Shown here piece after piece: positions 8,863 through 17,528 of a stretch of DNA of 44,776 nucleotides. A program made the position numbers and the translations under genes. The notes below the pieces were generated by a model, which was not told the origin of the DNA, ran no database searches, and saw only the letters and a list, made by a program, of their open reading frames with translations. Location of the stretch: the NCBI GenBank assembly GCA_902384525.1, contig CABMCA010000067.1, positions 1-44,776 of the forward strand, given 5' to 3'. The number at the start of each line of letters is the position of its first letter. Within the stretch, counting starts at the first letter, position 1. Origin of the DNA: an uncultured archaeon. Lineage in GTDB: Archaea > Halobacteriota > Methanosarcinia > Methanosarcinales > Methanoperedenaceae.

Positions 8863-9537
8863 TTACCTCTTTTTGTTTGAAATTCTATTTATAAAAGATG
8901 CTGCTAAACCGGCAATACCGTCTCTTTTATATCTTCCTATTGCCGAACTGAAGATTCGAAGATGATGTGGCAACTCTTTACCATTTAGGGTTACATTACC
9001 TTTTAAAATGCATTTTTTGATATCATCATTTTCTTGAAGAATATTCATTACTCTCCCAATTTCAAATGGTGTATGTGCATCGCTACCGGCAATCATCGGC
9101 AACCTATGATTTTTCGCTAACTCTTGTGCTCTATAATTTAGTTCTTTAGATGTTCTGCCATTCAATCCTTCCACCAAATCGATCATTCCCAGAATATCTT
9201 TTGATTCAAATAATCTATTTCTATAAGGGTGTGGCAAAACAGATATTCCATCCTGGTCTCTTATTTCCTCAATTACCTCAAGAAAATTCCTTGATTTTAT
9301 TTCTTCATTTAAAAACAGTCCAATTATTTCGCCTTTATCAGTTTTTACTTCAGATCCAATAATAACTTCTAAATTATCCTGAACAATTGATTTTGTTTTT
9401 AGTGCTCCTCTGATAGTATCATGATCAGTAATAGCTACTCCAGAAAATCCTTCTTTTTTTGCAATTTTAACAATTCGTTCTGGTTTTAAAATCGAATCTT
9501 TTGAATAAATGCTATGTATATGGAAGTCAAATTTCAT
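8863..9537 (-). CDS. PHP-domain phosphoesterase (copy 1)
   Basis: About 224 residues with PHP-family metal-binding motifs: FHIHSIYSKDS (HxH), ITDHDT, IGSEVKT, LPHPY and GSDAH. PHP proteins hydrolyse phosphate esters using two or three metals. It is clearly paralogous to the second PHP gene at 15230-15874 over its first 110 residues. The ATG at 9537 matches the paralogue's start; another ATG lies two codons upstream. It may act as a phosphatase on a phosphorylated sugar or polyprenyl intermediate of this operon (inference). Confidence 0.85.
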   Translation of the reverse strand: MKFDFHIHSIYSKDSILKPERIVKIAKKEGFSGVAITDHDTIRGALKTKSIVQDNLEVIIGSEVKTDKGEIIGLFLNEEIKSRNFLEVIEEIRDQDGISVLPHPYRNRLFESKDILGMIDLVEGLNGRTSKELNYRAQELAKNHRLPMIAGSDAHTPFEIGRVMNILQENDDIKKCILKGNVTLNGKELPHHLRIFSSAIGRYKRDGIAGLAASFINRISNKKR

Positions 9538-9581
9538 AGTCATCTCGAAATGTGTTAGATATATGATTAATTAATTCATTT

Positions 9582-10460
9582 CTATCGAATCGCATGGCTA
9601 CCATTTAAACCCCAAAAATATTTCAATCCTAACTTCCCGTTATTTCTGATATGTTTTAAAATTGACCATTTTATCCAATCTTGCAAGTTATCTCTCCATT
9701 GATCTGGATGTACCAATAAATAAATGCGATTCATTTTATAGATTTTGATCATTTTTATGAGATCATTGGTGCTTTCTATGTTAAACTTATCAAATCCTGC
9801 TGGAGTCTGATTAACAACATCTTTCAGTCTATATTTATTATTCCAACTCATTCCAGTATCTGAGATGTAATATACATCTTTAAAATCTATGGATATATAT
9901 GCCTCTCCGACAATTCCAAACTCTTTAAAATCATATTCTTTCCATATATCTGCATTCACCCAATTAGTGAAAACTTTATTTCCTTTTAATATATTCTTAA
10001 ATATTACCCATATTCCAGAAATAGAAGTTGCACTTAATTGTCCCACCAATGGACTTCCATGCTGTGCTATTGTTTTAATTTCACATAATCCCTTAAATTT
10101 GTCCACATTTTTATTAAATATATTAATCGCCTTTGGATAGTTTCCGTTAGCTTCATCCAGTACTTCATAATGATATCCAATTTCATGCCCCAGGTTATGT
10201 ATCTGTTCTATTAGACCTATTTTGAACACATTTTCGACGGTTCTAAAATAGTAAGTAGACCTTATATTATACATATTTTCTAACTGAGCCATTATTAATG
10301 CGTATTCAGGTTCATCGTCCACATCATGCCTCAAAATAATGAATTTCTCAGGCAGCTTTCTTAATGTAAAGTATTCTTCAAGTGTGATTACGGAATAATC
10401 CAGATCAGCGATTACACTGCATAATTCTCTGTACTTTTTTAAAGTAAAATCTAGAATCAT
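9582..10460 (-). CDS. Polysaccharide-deacetylase-like protein
   Basis: 292 residues. LRHDVDDEPEYAL (HDVD at 45-48) followed by GHEIGYHYEV (91-100) matches the first metal motif and HxxxH-type region of divergent NodB/polysaccharide deacetylase domains. The C-terminal LLVHPDQWRDN is also typical. Proteins of this subfamily occur in surface polysaccharide loci and may deacetylate N-acetyl sugars. The second motif here is GYHYE rather than the usual HSxxH, so activity is not assured. GAGG lies upstream of the ATG. Confidence 0.7.
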   Translation of the reverse strand: MILDFTLKKYRELCSVIADLDYSVITLEEYFTLRKLPEKFIILRHDVDDEPEYALIMAQLENMYNIRSTYYFRTVENVFKIGLIEQIHNLGHEIGYHYEVLDEANGNYPKAINIFNKNVDKFKGLCEIKTIAQHGSPLVGQLSATSISGIWVIFKNILKGNKVFTNWVNADIWKEYDFKEFGIVGEAYISIDFKDVYYISDTGMSWNNKYRLKDVVNQTPAGFDKFNIESTNDLIKMIKIYKMNRIYLLVHPDQWRDNLQDWIKWSILKHIRNNGKLGLKYFWGLNGSHAIR

Positions 10461-10475
10461 TAAAGCAATTCCTCT

Positions 10476-11183
10476 TTACTTTGGTTCATATTTAGAAAAA
10501 AGAATTTCATACGGTGCGAATAATGAAATGGGAAAATATAAGCTTTCTATATGACAGATTGTGAAACCATATTTTTTCAGAATATTTATCATTTTAAACA
10601 TGGATCTCGTTTTCAAATTAAAATGTTTGCCATCTCTTATTTTATATGAATACCACATTATCGGATTTAAGCTGTTTCTAAAATCACATATAAAAATACC
10701 TCCAGGCCTAATTAAAAGACTGGCATTTTTTATTGTTTCTTCCATATATTTGTCGTCAAACAGATGCATTAATTCGATGCACAGCACAACATCGAATGTT
10801 CTTTCTTTGAAAGGTAAATGTGTTGCGCTTGAATTTATAAACACAGCTTTTTGGTCAAAAAAGGAGTTAGCATATTTAATAGCTACCTCCGAAGTATCTA
10901 TACCGTATGATTTAAAACCATTTGCTAAAAAAAGTTTAATATATCTGCCACTGCTGCAGCCAATATCTAAAGCATTACTATTTTCGGATATTCCATAGGT
11001 CTGGAAAAAAGTACTAACTGCCTTATATTGTTTGTTGAGTCTTTCAATCCTATGGGGTGTACCCCCACCTTTTCCGTTTAAGAAATTCCTAGCATTTTCG
11101 ATAGTGTCAAATTTTTTAATAGTTTTTTTTAATCTATCGATAATTTCTTTGTTTTCGTTAATTTCCATCTTTCTTGGCTCCAT
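10476..11183 (-). CDS. Class I SAM-dependent methyltransferase
   Basis: 235 residues with the SAM-binding motif I LDIGCSSGR (72-80), acidic motif II SYGIDTSEVA, and FDVVLCIELMHLF as motif IV/post region. It would methylate a small molecule or sugar. A second ATG at 11168, preceded by GGAG, is an alternative start. It lies between the FemAB-like and the deacetylase-like genes of the glycan operon, suggesting O- or N-methylation of a glycan component. Confidence 0.88.
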   Translation of the reverse strand: MEPRKMEINENKEIIDRLKKTIKKFDTIENARNFLNGKGGGTPHRIERLNKQYKAVSTFFQTYGISENSNALDIGCSSGRYIKLFLANGFKSYGIDTSEVAIKYANSFFDQKAVFINSSATHLPFKERTFDVVLCIELMHLFDDKYMEETIKNASLLIRPGGIFICDFRNSLNPIMWYSYKIRDGKHFNLKTRSMFKMINILKKYGFTICHIESLYFPISLFAPYEILFSKYEPK

Positions 11184-11204
11184 TTAAATTATTAGATAAT
11201 TCAA

Positions 11205-12224
11205 TTATGGAACTTCCTTGCGAAGGCTTTTACCTATCACGTTTGTCAATAGTAAAGGTAATCTTTTCCATATTTTTGTAAATATTTTTCTTTTTTGATT
11301 ATTTGAAGTATAATCAGGTATTTTAATACCTCTATTAAGATAGTACTGGTAATCAAGTTCTTGCGTTTCAGCACCCCATCTTTCTTTAAATTCCATATTA
11401 GGCGAACCTTGCTGGCTGCGTCCGAAATCATAATAACGATAGTTATTAAGACAACCATATTCTATCGCCGTCCAGATTCCTCCGTCTGTTGGATAAAAAT
11501 TTCTATATTCTTCAAGCGTTGAACTCCACGAGTTAATCATAGTATTTTTATAAAAAATATAAAATGCAGCATATAGCGGTTTTTTATCTAGACTTACTAT
11601 TTGAGTCTTAGAGGAGTCTGGAAACTCATGCAGAATATTTGTAAAAAATATTTTACTGTGCATAGGACTACCTAAATCTCGCATGTTTATCGCAAATATC
11701 TTATAGAATTCTTCGATTTCATTACTGAATTGTATATTTAAATTTCTTTTTTGGGATTTAACTATATTCTTCCTTTTATTTCTGGTGAGCCTTTCCTTCC
11801 ACACAACATCTGGGTTAGGATCCAATTTTAAAATTGATGTTGTATACAATGAAGTGGTTAATAAATTCGATGAATTTCCTTTGCTTCTTAATTCTAAATA
11901 TTCAACATCAAGTTCTTTGGCGAGTTTAAAAGCGTGGTCTATTAACGCTCTAACAGCAGCAACATTTCCAACTGCACCACCATAAGGAGCAAACGGCACT
12001 GATATAAGTTTTCTGCCAAAAACCAAATTTTTGAATAAAAACATCGGCAGCACCCCAATTATTTCATCGTCTTCTTTTGCCAGAAAATAATAAGATTTAT
12101 GTCCATAACTCTTCTCAATCACGCGCTTCCATCCAAGTTGATGGTAAAACGTAGACTGAGGATGGTTAAATACATATTCGTCCCATTTTTTTTCGTCTAT
12201 ACTTTTAAGTTCACAGATTTCCAT
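11205..12224 (-). CDS. FemAB-like GNAT-fold acyl/aminoacyl transferase
   Basis: 339 residues. The N-terminal WDEYVFNHPQSTFYHQLGWK, VPFAPYGG (about residue 80) and the C-terminal YDFGRSQQGSPNMEFKERWG are characteristic of the FemAB-like family found with exosortase/PEP-CTERM exopolysaccharide clusters in bacteria. Classic FemAB proteins add amino acids from aminoacyl-tRNA to peptidoglycan precursors; archaea lack murein, so the acceptor must differ. GGAGTGAT precedes the ATG. It starts four bases after the deacetylase gene. Its presence in a glycan operon points to aminoacylation of a surface polymer (inference). Confidence 0.85.
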   Translation of the reverse strand: MEICELKSIDEKKWDEYVFNHPQSTFYHQLGWKRVIEKSYGHKSYYFLAKEDDEIIGVLPMFLFKNLVFGRKLISVPFAPYGGAVGNVAAVRALIDHAFKLAKELDVEYLELRSKGNSSNLLTTSLYTTSILKLDPNPDVVWKERLTRNKRKNIVKSQKRNLNIQFSNEIEEFYKIFAINMRDLGSPMHSKIFFTNILHEFPDSSKTQIVSLDKKPLYAAFYIFYKNTMINSWSSTLEEYRNFYPTDGGIWTAIEYGCLNNYRYYDFGRSQQGSPNMEFKERWGAETQELDYQYYLNRGIKIPDYTSNNQKRKIFTKIWKRLPLLLTNVIGKSLRKEVP

Positions 12225-12228
12225 ATCA

Positions 12229-13131
12229 TCACTCCATCAATTTCCTATAATCTTGCATTGTGACAAACTCAGCCCCTGCTTTCTTTGAACGCTTAATGAC
12301 TTCACTAATAAGCCTGACAGCTCCAGTACCAAGGTTTTTGACTTTTAAACGGTTCCTTATTACATCTGCAAATATGTATTCGACTACGTTATTCGCTCTT
12401 CTTGCAAAGGCAGCTCCAGTTTTTGCATCGAGACACTCATTTGGATGAAATAAAAATACGATAGGTTTTTCTGTTCTCTGAGATTCTGCAAACAAAAACT
12501 TTTCAAGAATTTTTACTATCAAAGGACTTATTCGCATTGTTGTTCCAATATATGAAAAAAAATATGCAGAGATTGGAATTTCAAGAATATTTGAAGCTCC
12601 TTTCTTCATAACCGAATCATAAGAAGGATAATAAGGATTTCTTGGAGCAACTAGCCATTTGAGTTTCCTCTTTGAACCAAATGTAAAAGGGCCATCAAAT
12701 CTCTGGGAAGCTACAGAACTATCTGTATTAAATCCTGTTTGTTCAAGGGCTCGTATCGTAAATTCGTTTATGCGCAGAGCTGGAGCCCTGAAGTCGTAGA
12801 TTCTACCCGCTATTTTTTCTATGGTATGTTTTGCTTTTTTCAATTCTGCTATTTGTTCATATAGATTCATTGAGTCAAAAGTTCTATTATGCGAATGGGA
12901 AAAACCATGACACCCTATATCATGTCCATAATCTAAAACTAATTCCAGAGTTTCCGGAACGGACTCTATTATTTCCCCTGTGAAGTAAAAAGTACATTTT
13001 ATGTCGTGTTTTGCATAGACATCCAGCAAGCGGGGAAGCCCGACTTTATATACCTCCCTGGCAGTATTATAATCTAGTTTGTTTAACGGGATCGAGAAAC
13101 TCTCAACATCATTGGTCATGAGGAAATACAT
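12229..13131 (-). CDS. Polysaccharide deacetylase (NodB-like, PEP-CTERM-locus type)
   Basis: 300 residues with a NodB homology domain: TNDVESF (D8) as the first metal motif, then HDIKCTFYFTGEI, and GHDIGCHGFSHSH with the metal-binding HGFSH (75-79). IYDFRAPALRI corresponds to the catalytic RxP motif. The arrangement is that of the deacetylases in bacterial exosortase-linked EPS loci. It would remove acetyl groups from N-acetylated sugars, probably on the polymer or its lipid-linked unit. It is followed four bases later by the FemAB-like gene, the same pairing as in those bacterial loci. Confidence 0.88.
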   Translation of the reverse strand: MYFLMTNDVESFSIPLNKLDYNTAREVYKVGLPRLLDVYAKHDIKCTFYFTGEIIESVPETLELVLDYGHDIGCHGFSHSHNRTFDSMNLYEQIAELKKAKHTIEKIAGRIYDFRAPALRINEFTIRALEQTGFNTDSSVASQRFDGPFTFGSKRKLKWLVAPRNPYYPSYDSVMKKGASNILEIPISAYFFSYIGTTMRISPLIVKILEKFLFAESQRTEKPIVFLFHPNECLDAKTGAAFARRANNVVEYIFADVIRNRLKVKNLGTGAVRLISEVIKRSKKAGAEFVTMQDYRKLME

Positions 13132-13163
13132 TTTATCATCTTATAATCGAGAAGTTGTCATAA

Positions 13164-14291
13164 TTAATAAGGATTCCAATCCTTCACCTCTGTATATTCC
13201 GGAAGATCCCCATAAGGATATTTATTGAAAAGTTCTCCCCATTCAGTTTTCATGAATTGCTCAATATTCGATTTACCTTTTGTCGGATACCAGAGAGAAT
13301 CATGGTAAAATTCCGATGCAAAAATAAAAGCTTTAAATATCGGTGAATAAAACAAAAGATTATGTAAAGATTTGAGTTTCGCCGTTTTCTTTCTTAAGAT
13401 CTGGTCCCATTTGATGATCGGACTTTTCTTAACCTCGAAACCAAAATTTTGTTTTTCAAAATCTTTCCTGTCCATTCCGACTATCTCGATCTGGTCAACA
13501 TCTCCCATCCCCAGCCCCCTTTCATGCGCAAGTTTGATATAATCGATTTTAAGGGGATCAAATCCCATGATTTTTGAAGCCACTGCATCTATTGCGACCT
13601 GGTCATTGCTTGCTAATATGGTATTTCCAATATATGGCTCCATGGTCCTGGGACCTGCTCCATTTCCGCATACACAGCCGTCCATGACTGCAAACATTCC
13701 TTTATGGACTTCCTTTTGTATAGCCAACAGGTCTACAAGGATCTCATGGATCTTAAGATGTGCATGATGCCTGTATTTTGGGATCAATCCCCCAAATGCG
13801 TTTTTCATTGCACCTGTTGTTGTAGTATGCCCGTGAGTCTTTACCGTTGGAAGATGGAGAATATTGCTTCCTTTAAAGATCTTTGGAATTAAGATCTCTT
13901 CGAAAATATCATGCATCGCCAGCATATCAGAAGCTGGTTTGAATGGCACCCACTCAACGTCCGTAAGAGGCTTAAAATCAATTCCGTGTTTTTTAAGGGC
14001 AGGAAGCCATTTGTTACCATAAGCGCCCTTCCATGGATGAGTGACAACGGTTTGATTCTCTACCGAGAGAATATCGTTATACCCATCCTGTTTCATTGTT
14101 TTTAATATTCCATCAAGCTGCCACGGTTGTGTAGAGCATGCCGGATAGAACAAACTCCATGAAAGATTGAGCTTGACTACGGTCTTATTCTCTTTTGGCA
14201 GGATTTTTTCGTATTCTGCCAGATGCATAAGATCATTATAATCTTCAATTACACTTTTTGGGGATGTTGTTAATACTGCGACTTTTGACAT
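13164..14291 (-). CDS. DUF362 domain protein
   Basis: 375 residues of the DUF362 family: VVKLNLSWS near the start, the central LPTVKTHGHTTTTGAMKNAF followed by GGLIP, and the late GNTILASNDQVAIDAVASKI segment are all typical. Members are cytoplasmic proteins of poorly known biochemistry, often with ferredoxin-like partners; no CxxCxxC cluster is present here. AAGGTGA precedes the ATG. A gene for this family inside a polysaccharide operon has no obvious explanation. Confidence 0.85.
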   Translation of the reverse strand: MSKVAVLTTSPKSVIEDYNDLMHLAEYEKILPKENKTVVKLNLSWSLFYPACSTQPWQLDGILKTMKQDGYNDILSVENQTVVTHPWKGAYGNKWLPALKKHGIDFKPLTDVEWVPFKPASDMLAMHDIFEEILIPKIFKGSNILHLPTVKTHGHTTTTGAMKNAFGGLIPKYRHHAHLKIHEILVDLLAIQKEVHKGMFAVMDGCVCGNGAGPRTMEPYIGNTILASNDQVAIDAVASKIMGFDPLKIDYIKLAHERGLGMGDVDQIEIVGMDRKDFEKQNFGFEVKKSPIIKWDQILRKKTAKLKSLHNLLFYSPIFKAFIFASEFYHDSLWYPTKGKSNIEQFMKTEWGELFNKYPYGDLPEYTEVKDWNPY

Positions 14292-14294
14292 TTT

Positions 14295-15257
14295 TCACCT
14301 TATATCATTTGCTTTAATTATTTCCCGGTTTCCTGATCTCTTGATTTTTTTATTGAACATAAAATAAACTGATAACCCTATGATCGTTCCATACCACAGC
14401 GTTACAGATCTAACAATGATCGTTATTGCTACAGATACCGCGGGTTCTGTGCCAAAATATTGCAGCATGCCTGAGATAGTCCCCTCAGCAATACCCAGCC
14501 CCCCTGGAACCATGCTCACTGCTCCAGCCAGGGATGCGAAGCTGAAAATGAATGTTGATAATGTTATGCTTATGGATTTCCCGAATCCAAGAATAGCAAA
14601 ATACATCACAAGACACTCAAAAAACCATGCAAATGTACTCAACAACGACATTGCAAAAAGGCCCCTGGGTTTCATTAATCTCTCAAATGTCGCATGCATC
14701 GTCTTAATATTCTCAGCATATTTTCCCATTCTTTTTTCCAGAAGCATGATAATCTTCCCGGAAATAGTTTTAGACCGAACTGCAATAAGAAATCCTGAAA
14801 ATAATAAAAGCAACAATATAATGATGTATACCCCGTCCATATAATATATAATACCCAGCATAGAAAGAAAAATTAAACCCATGACATCTGTTATCCGGTC
14901 CATAATTACCACTGGTACGGTTTTATTTAATTTTTCTCCATTAATATCCTTTATTAGCCACCCTTTCCAGACCTCACCCACTTTTCCAGGTGTCATTACC
15001 ATGGAAAAACCACTCAAAAAAACAAACAGGTTATCCCGGATGTTTAACCGGATATCAACACTTTTCAAGAATAAATCCCATTTAATAAATCGGATAGCAT
15101 AACTAATGGTTGTAAAAACAAGCAATAATATGAAAAAATCCCAGCGGAATTTATCCATTATCGATACAAGGCTTCCGAAATCTGCGTATATTCCCATTAA
15201 TATATATACAGCAACTGCAAAAAGGATGATTATATAGAGGAATTTGTTTTTCGCCAT
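14295..15257 (-). CDS. Lysylphosphatidylglycerol synthase-like / UPF0104 flippase-like membrane protein
   Basis: 320 residues with about eight membrane helices and the family signatures FLSGFSMVMTPGKVGEVWKG (about 84-103) and SMVPGGLGIAEG (about 246-257), both diagnostic of the LPG_synthase_TM family. Archaeal relatives such as AglD act in glycan assembly at the membrane, and the bacterial domain flips lipids. It could flip a lipid-linked sugar for the GT-C enzymes of the operon. It starts 28 bases inside the end of the PHP copy 2 gene. Confidence 0.85.
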   Translation of the reverse strand: MAKNKFLYIIILFAVAVYILMGIYADFGSLVSIMDKFRWDFFILLLVFTTISYAIRFIKWDLFLKSVDIRLNIRDNLFVFLSGFSMVMTPGKVGEVWKGWLIKDINGEKLNKTVPVVIMDRITDVMGLIFLSMLGIIYYMDGVYIIILLLLLFSGFLIAVRSKTISGKIIMLLEKRMGKYAENIKTMHATFERLMKPRGLFAMSLLSTFAWFFECLVMYFAILGFGKSISITLSTFIFSFASLAGAVSMVPGGLGIAEGTISGMLQYFGTEPAVSVAITIIVRSVTLWYGTIIGLSVYFMFNKKIKRSGNREIIKANDIR

Positions 15258-15874
15258 AATTTTAATCCCTTAGTTAATCCATGATTTATAAATGATGATC
15301 TTTTTCCGAAAATTTCAATCTCTTTTTTCAGAAAGGCTTCTCTGATATCCTCTATTTCTGTAATTACTCCCGCATTTGCGATTTCATTTATAAAATGAGC
15401 ATCGCTTCCTGCAGTTATCGCCATATTGTGTCTTTTTGCGAATTCCTTAGCATTTTTATTATACTTTTGAAATAAGCACCTTGAATTAAATCCTTCTATA
15501 CAGTCAATGAATTTAATATCTTCTTCTGCGGGTTGAAACGAAGAATGACGCATTTCATCAAATGGGTGAGGTATTATGATGATACCATTTTGATCCCTGA
15601 TATCATTGATAACATCCTGAAACATTCCGGACCTGATTTCTTCTGAAAGAAAAAGTCCTATTACTTCACCTTTTTCTGTCATGATCTCTGAACCTATTAT
15701 TACTTTTAGACTATCTATTTCATATTTTTTTGCTTCTATACCCCCTTTTATCGTATTGTGATCCGTTATTGCTATTCCATCCAATCCCCTTTTTATTGCA
15801 ATCTTCACGATTTCCTTTACATCCATAATACCATCTGAGGAATATTTAGAATGGATATGCATGTCGTATTTCAT
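15230..15874 (-). CDS. PHP-domain phosphoesterase (copy 2)
   Basis: 214 residues with the PHP motifs MHIHSKYSSDG, ITDHNT, IGSEIMT, IPHPFDE and GSDAHF. It aligns with the first PHP gene of the operon (8863-9537) for most of its length, including VIIGSE, GEVIGLFL and IRDQ, then diverges near the C-terminus. Two PHP genes in one run suggests two different phosphoester substrates. It is six bases downstream of the HPPG-motif membrane protein and overlaps the flippase-like gene. Confidence 0.85.
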   Translation of the reverse strand: MKYDMHIHSKYSSDGIMDVKEIVKIAIKRGLDGIAITDHNTIKGGIEAKKYEIDSLKVIIGSEIMTEKGEVIGLFLSEEIRSGMFQDVINDIRDQNGIIIIPHPFDEMRHSSFQPAEEDIKFIDCIEGFNSRCLFQKYNKNAKEFAKRHNMAITAGSDAHFINEIANAGVITEIEDIREAFLKKEIEIFGKRSSFINHGLTKGLKLWRKTNSSI

Positions 15875-15880
15875 AAATAA

Positions 15881-17512
15881 TCACGAATAATAAAATCCAA
15901 ATGTTTGCATCAATATTGTTTGAACAAATACCAGATACATTAATATGTTTCTCTCTTTTAAAGAAATGTTAGATCTTTGTAAATAGGAAGCAACAGGGAA
16001 TATTAAAAACGGATATATGAACAAAGCGGCTCGAGCTGTCTCAGCTGTTCGAAATGCCCCGGCAGAAAGCATTGCCAAAAGCGAGAATATGGCAAGCCAG
16101 GTAATTGTCAGGAGATTTGATCTAATTCTTTCCTGTGTACGAAGACCCAGCACCATTAACAGGCTTAAGAAAGGTCCAAAAAATAGGATGATTTCAAAGA
16201 TCCCTTCTATCCGGGTGAATAAATAGGAAATAGGGTTTGAAATAAGCAGGAAACCGAATCGATTTTCTAATACTGATGCTATCATAAATGAATTAACATA
16301 ATTATAACTGAAAAATGTGCTGATCAAAACATAGATAATTCCCATGCCCATAATTATATATCCTGATCTTAAAAAGTCCTTTCTTATAAGCAACTCATAT
16401 CCAATCATGATGGGAAGAATAAAGACAAACGTAAATGTTAAAAATGAGGCTAAGAAAAGAAAAAATAAGGAACCAATGATATTGAAAAACGATCTTCGCT
16501 TTAAATAGAAATATAATGATCCAAGTAAAAAAGTACATATTAAGGCATCGATCGTAGCCACATAGAATACCTGAATACTTGGAATTAGAATGAACAGAAA
16601 GGTCACATATCCGGATAGATCTTCTTTAAATTCGATCGATAATATTTTATATAAGAAAAATGTGGAAAGGGATACAGAGACTATGCCGATAGCGATTGAT
16701 ATCAGAGCCGGGTTTCCAAGAATTTTTAATAACAGATATATTATTAGAATTCCCCCCGGGGGATGCGTTCTGGAATGCACAAGAAGGAATGGTTGCATCC
16801 TTTCAAAATTATTTAGAAAATAAACCGGATCAGTGATTTTTATTGCATCATCATAGTATTGGTTACCAATAATGGAACTGCCCGTGATGGGAACAACTAA
16901 TCCTGTCTCCCAACCCTTACTCTGGATAAGGGTCTTTCCTTCAAAGCCCTGTACTTGAAGCAAGTTAGTACCCAGGACTAAAAGGATACCGAATATCACG
17001 ATAAATTCAAGTCTGAATTGGGTTTTTGACAGGTATTTGAGAAAAAAATAGAATATCAAAAAAATAGCTAATGCCGCAATCAAATGCTCCCAATTTGGTA
17101 TTTGAGGTATGAAATTGCTGATCGGCCAGAATTGTGTGCTGCTAAAATTAACGTATCTATGAGCCGTCTTTACAATGATATGCATAGATATAATAACAAT
17201 AATAAAAGAAGATGCTATTATGAATAGATTAATATAATTGAAAATTCCGTTTTTACTTGAGCATACTATTCGCGAAAAAAATTCTGGCCACTTTGCCAGT
17301 ATAATTCCGAAGAGGATGATAAAAACCCCAAGGATAAAGATTGCAACCCTCAGGGATTGTAAAATCTGGATGAATGAATTTTTTAATTCTATTCCAATTA
17401 GAATATAATTTTCAACAAAATATGGAGTAAGAAGAAAAGCAAGTAAAATAAAATACAAACCTATTAAGCAAAATGCGAAAGACTGCCACTTAGACTTAAT
17501 ATAATTTATCAA
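15881..17512 (-). CDS. GT-C/GT39-like membrane glycosyltransferase (HPPG motif)
   Basis: 543 residues with about twelve membrane helices. An extracytoplasmic segment carries DD at 221-222 and, at 250-253, HPPG in SRTHPPGGILIIYLL, the motif seen in many GT39-type polyprenyl-phosphate-sugar mannosyltransferases and their relatives. The start is a TTG, chosen because GGAGGGGG lies immediately upstream. It is 16 bases after the UbiA-like gene, which may make its polyprenyl-linked donor (inference). Confidence 0.75.
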   Translation of the reverse strand: MINYIKSKWQSFAFCLIGLYFILLAFLLTPYFVENYILIGIELKNSFIQILQSLRVAIFILGVFIILFGIILAKWPEFFSRIVCSSKNGIFNYINLFIIASSFIIVIISMHIIVKTAHRYVNFSSTQFWPISNFIPQIPNWEHLIAALAIFLIFYFFLKYLSKTQFRLEFIVIFGILLVLGTNLLQVQGFEGKTLIQSKGWETGLVVPITGSSIIGNQYYDDAIKITDPVYFLNNFERMQPFLLVHSRTHPPGGILIIYLLLKILGNPALISIAIGIVSVSLSTFFLYKILSIEFKEDLSGYVTFLFILIPSIQVFYVATIDALICTFLLGSLYFYLKRRSFFNIIGSLFFLFLASFLTFTFVFILPIMIGYELLIRKDFLRSGYIIMGMGIIYVLISTFFSYNYVNSFMIASVLENRFGFLLISNPISYLFTRIEGIFEIILFFGPFLSLLMVLGLRTQERIRSNLLTITWLAIFSLLAMLSAGAFRTAETARAALFIYPFLIFPVASYLQRSNISLKERNILMYLVFVQTILMQTFGFYYS

Positions 17513-17515
17513 TTT

Positions 17516-17523
17516 CCCCCTCC
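17516..17523 (-). promoter_or_regulatory. Ribosome binding site setting a TTG start
   Basis: The minus strand reads GGAGGGGG three bases before the TTG at 17510-17512, supporting this rare start codon for the HPPG-motif membrane protein. Confidence 0.6.
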
Positions 17524-17528
17524 ACTTA

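Noticed and set aside
14380-14844. 154-residue plus-strand ORF opposite the flippase-like gene
   Set aside because: Antisense to a gene with family signatures; no motifs of its own.
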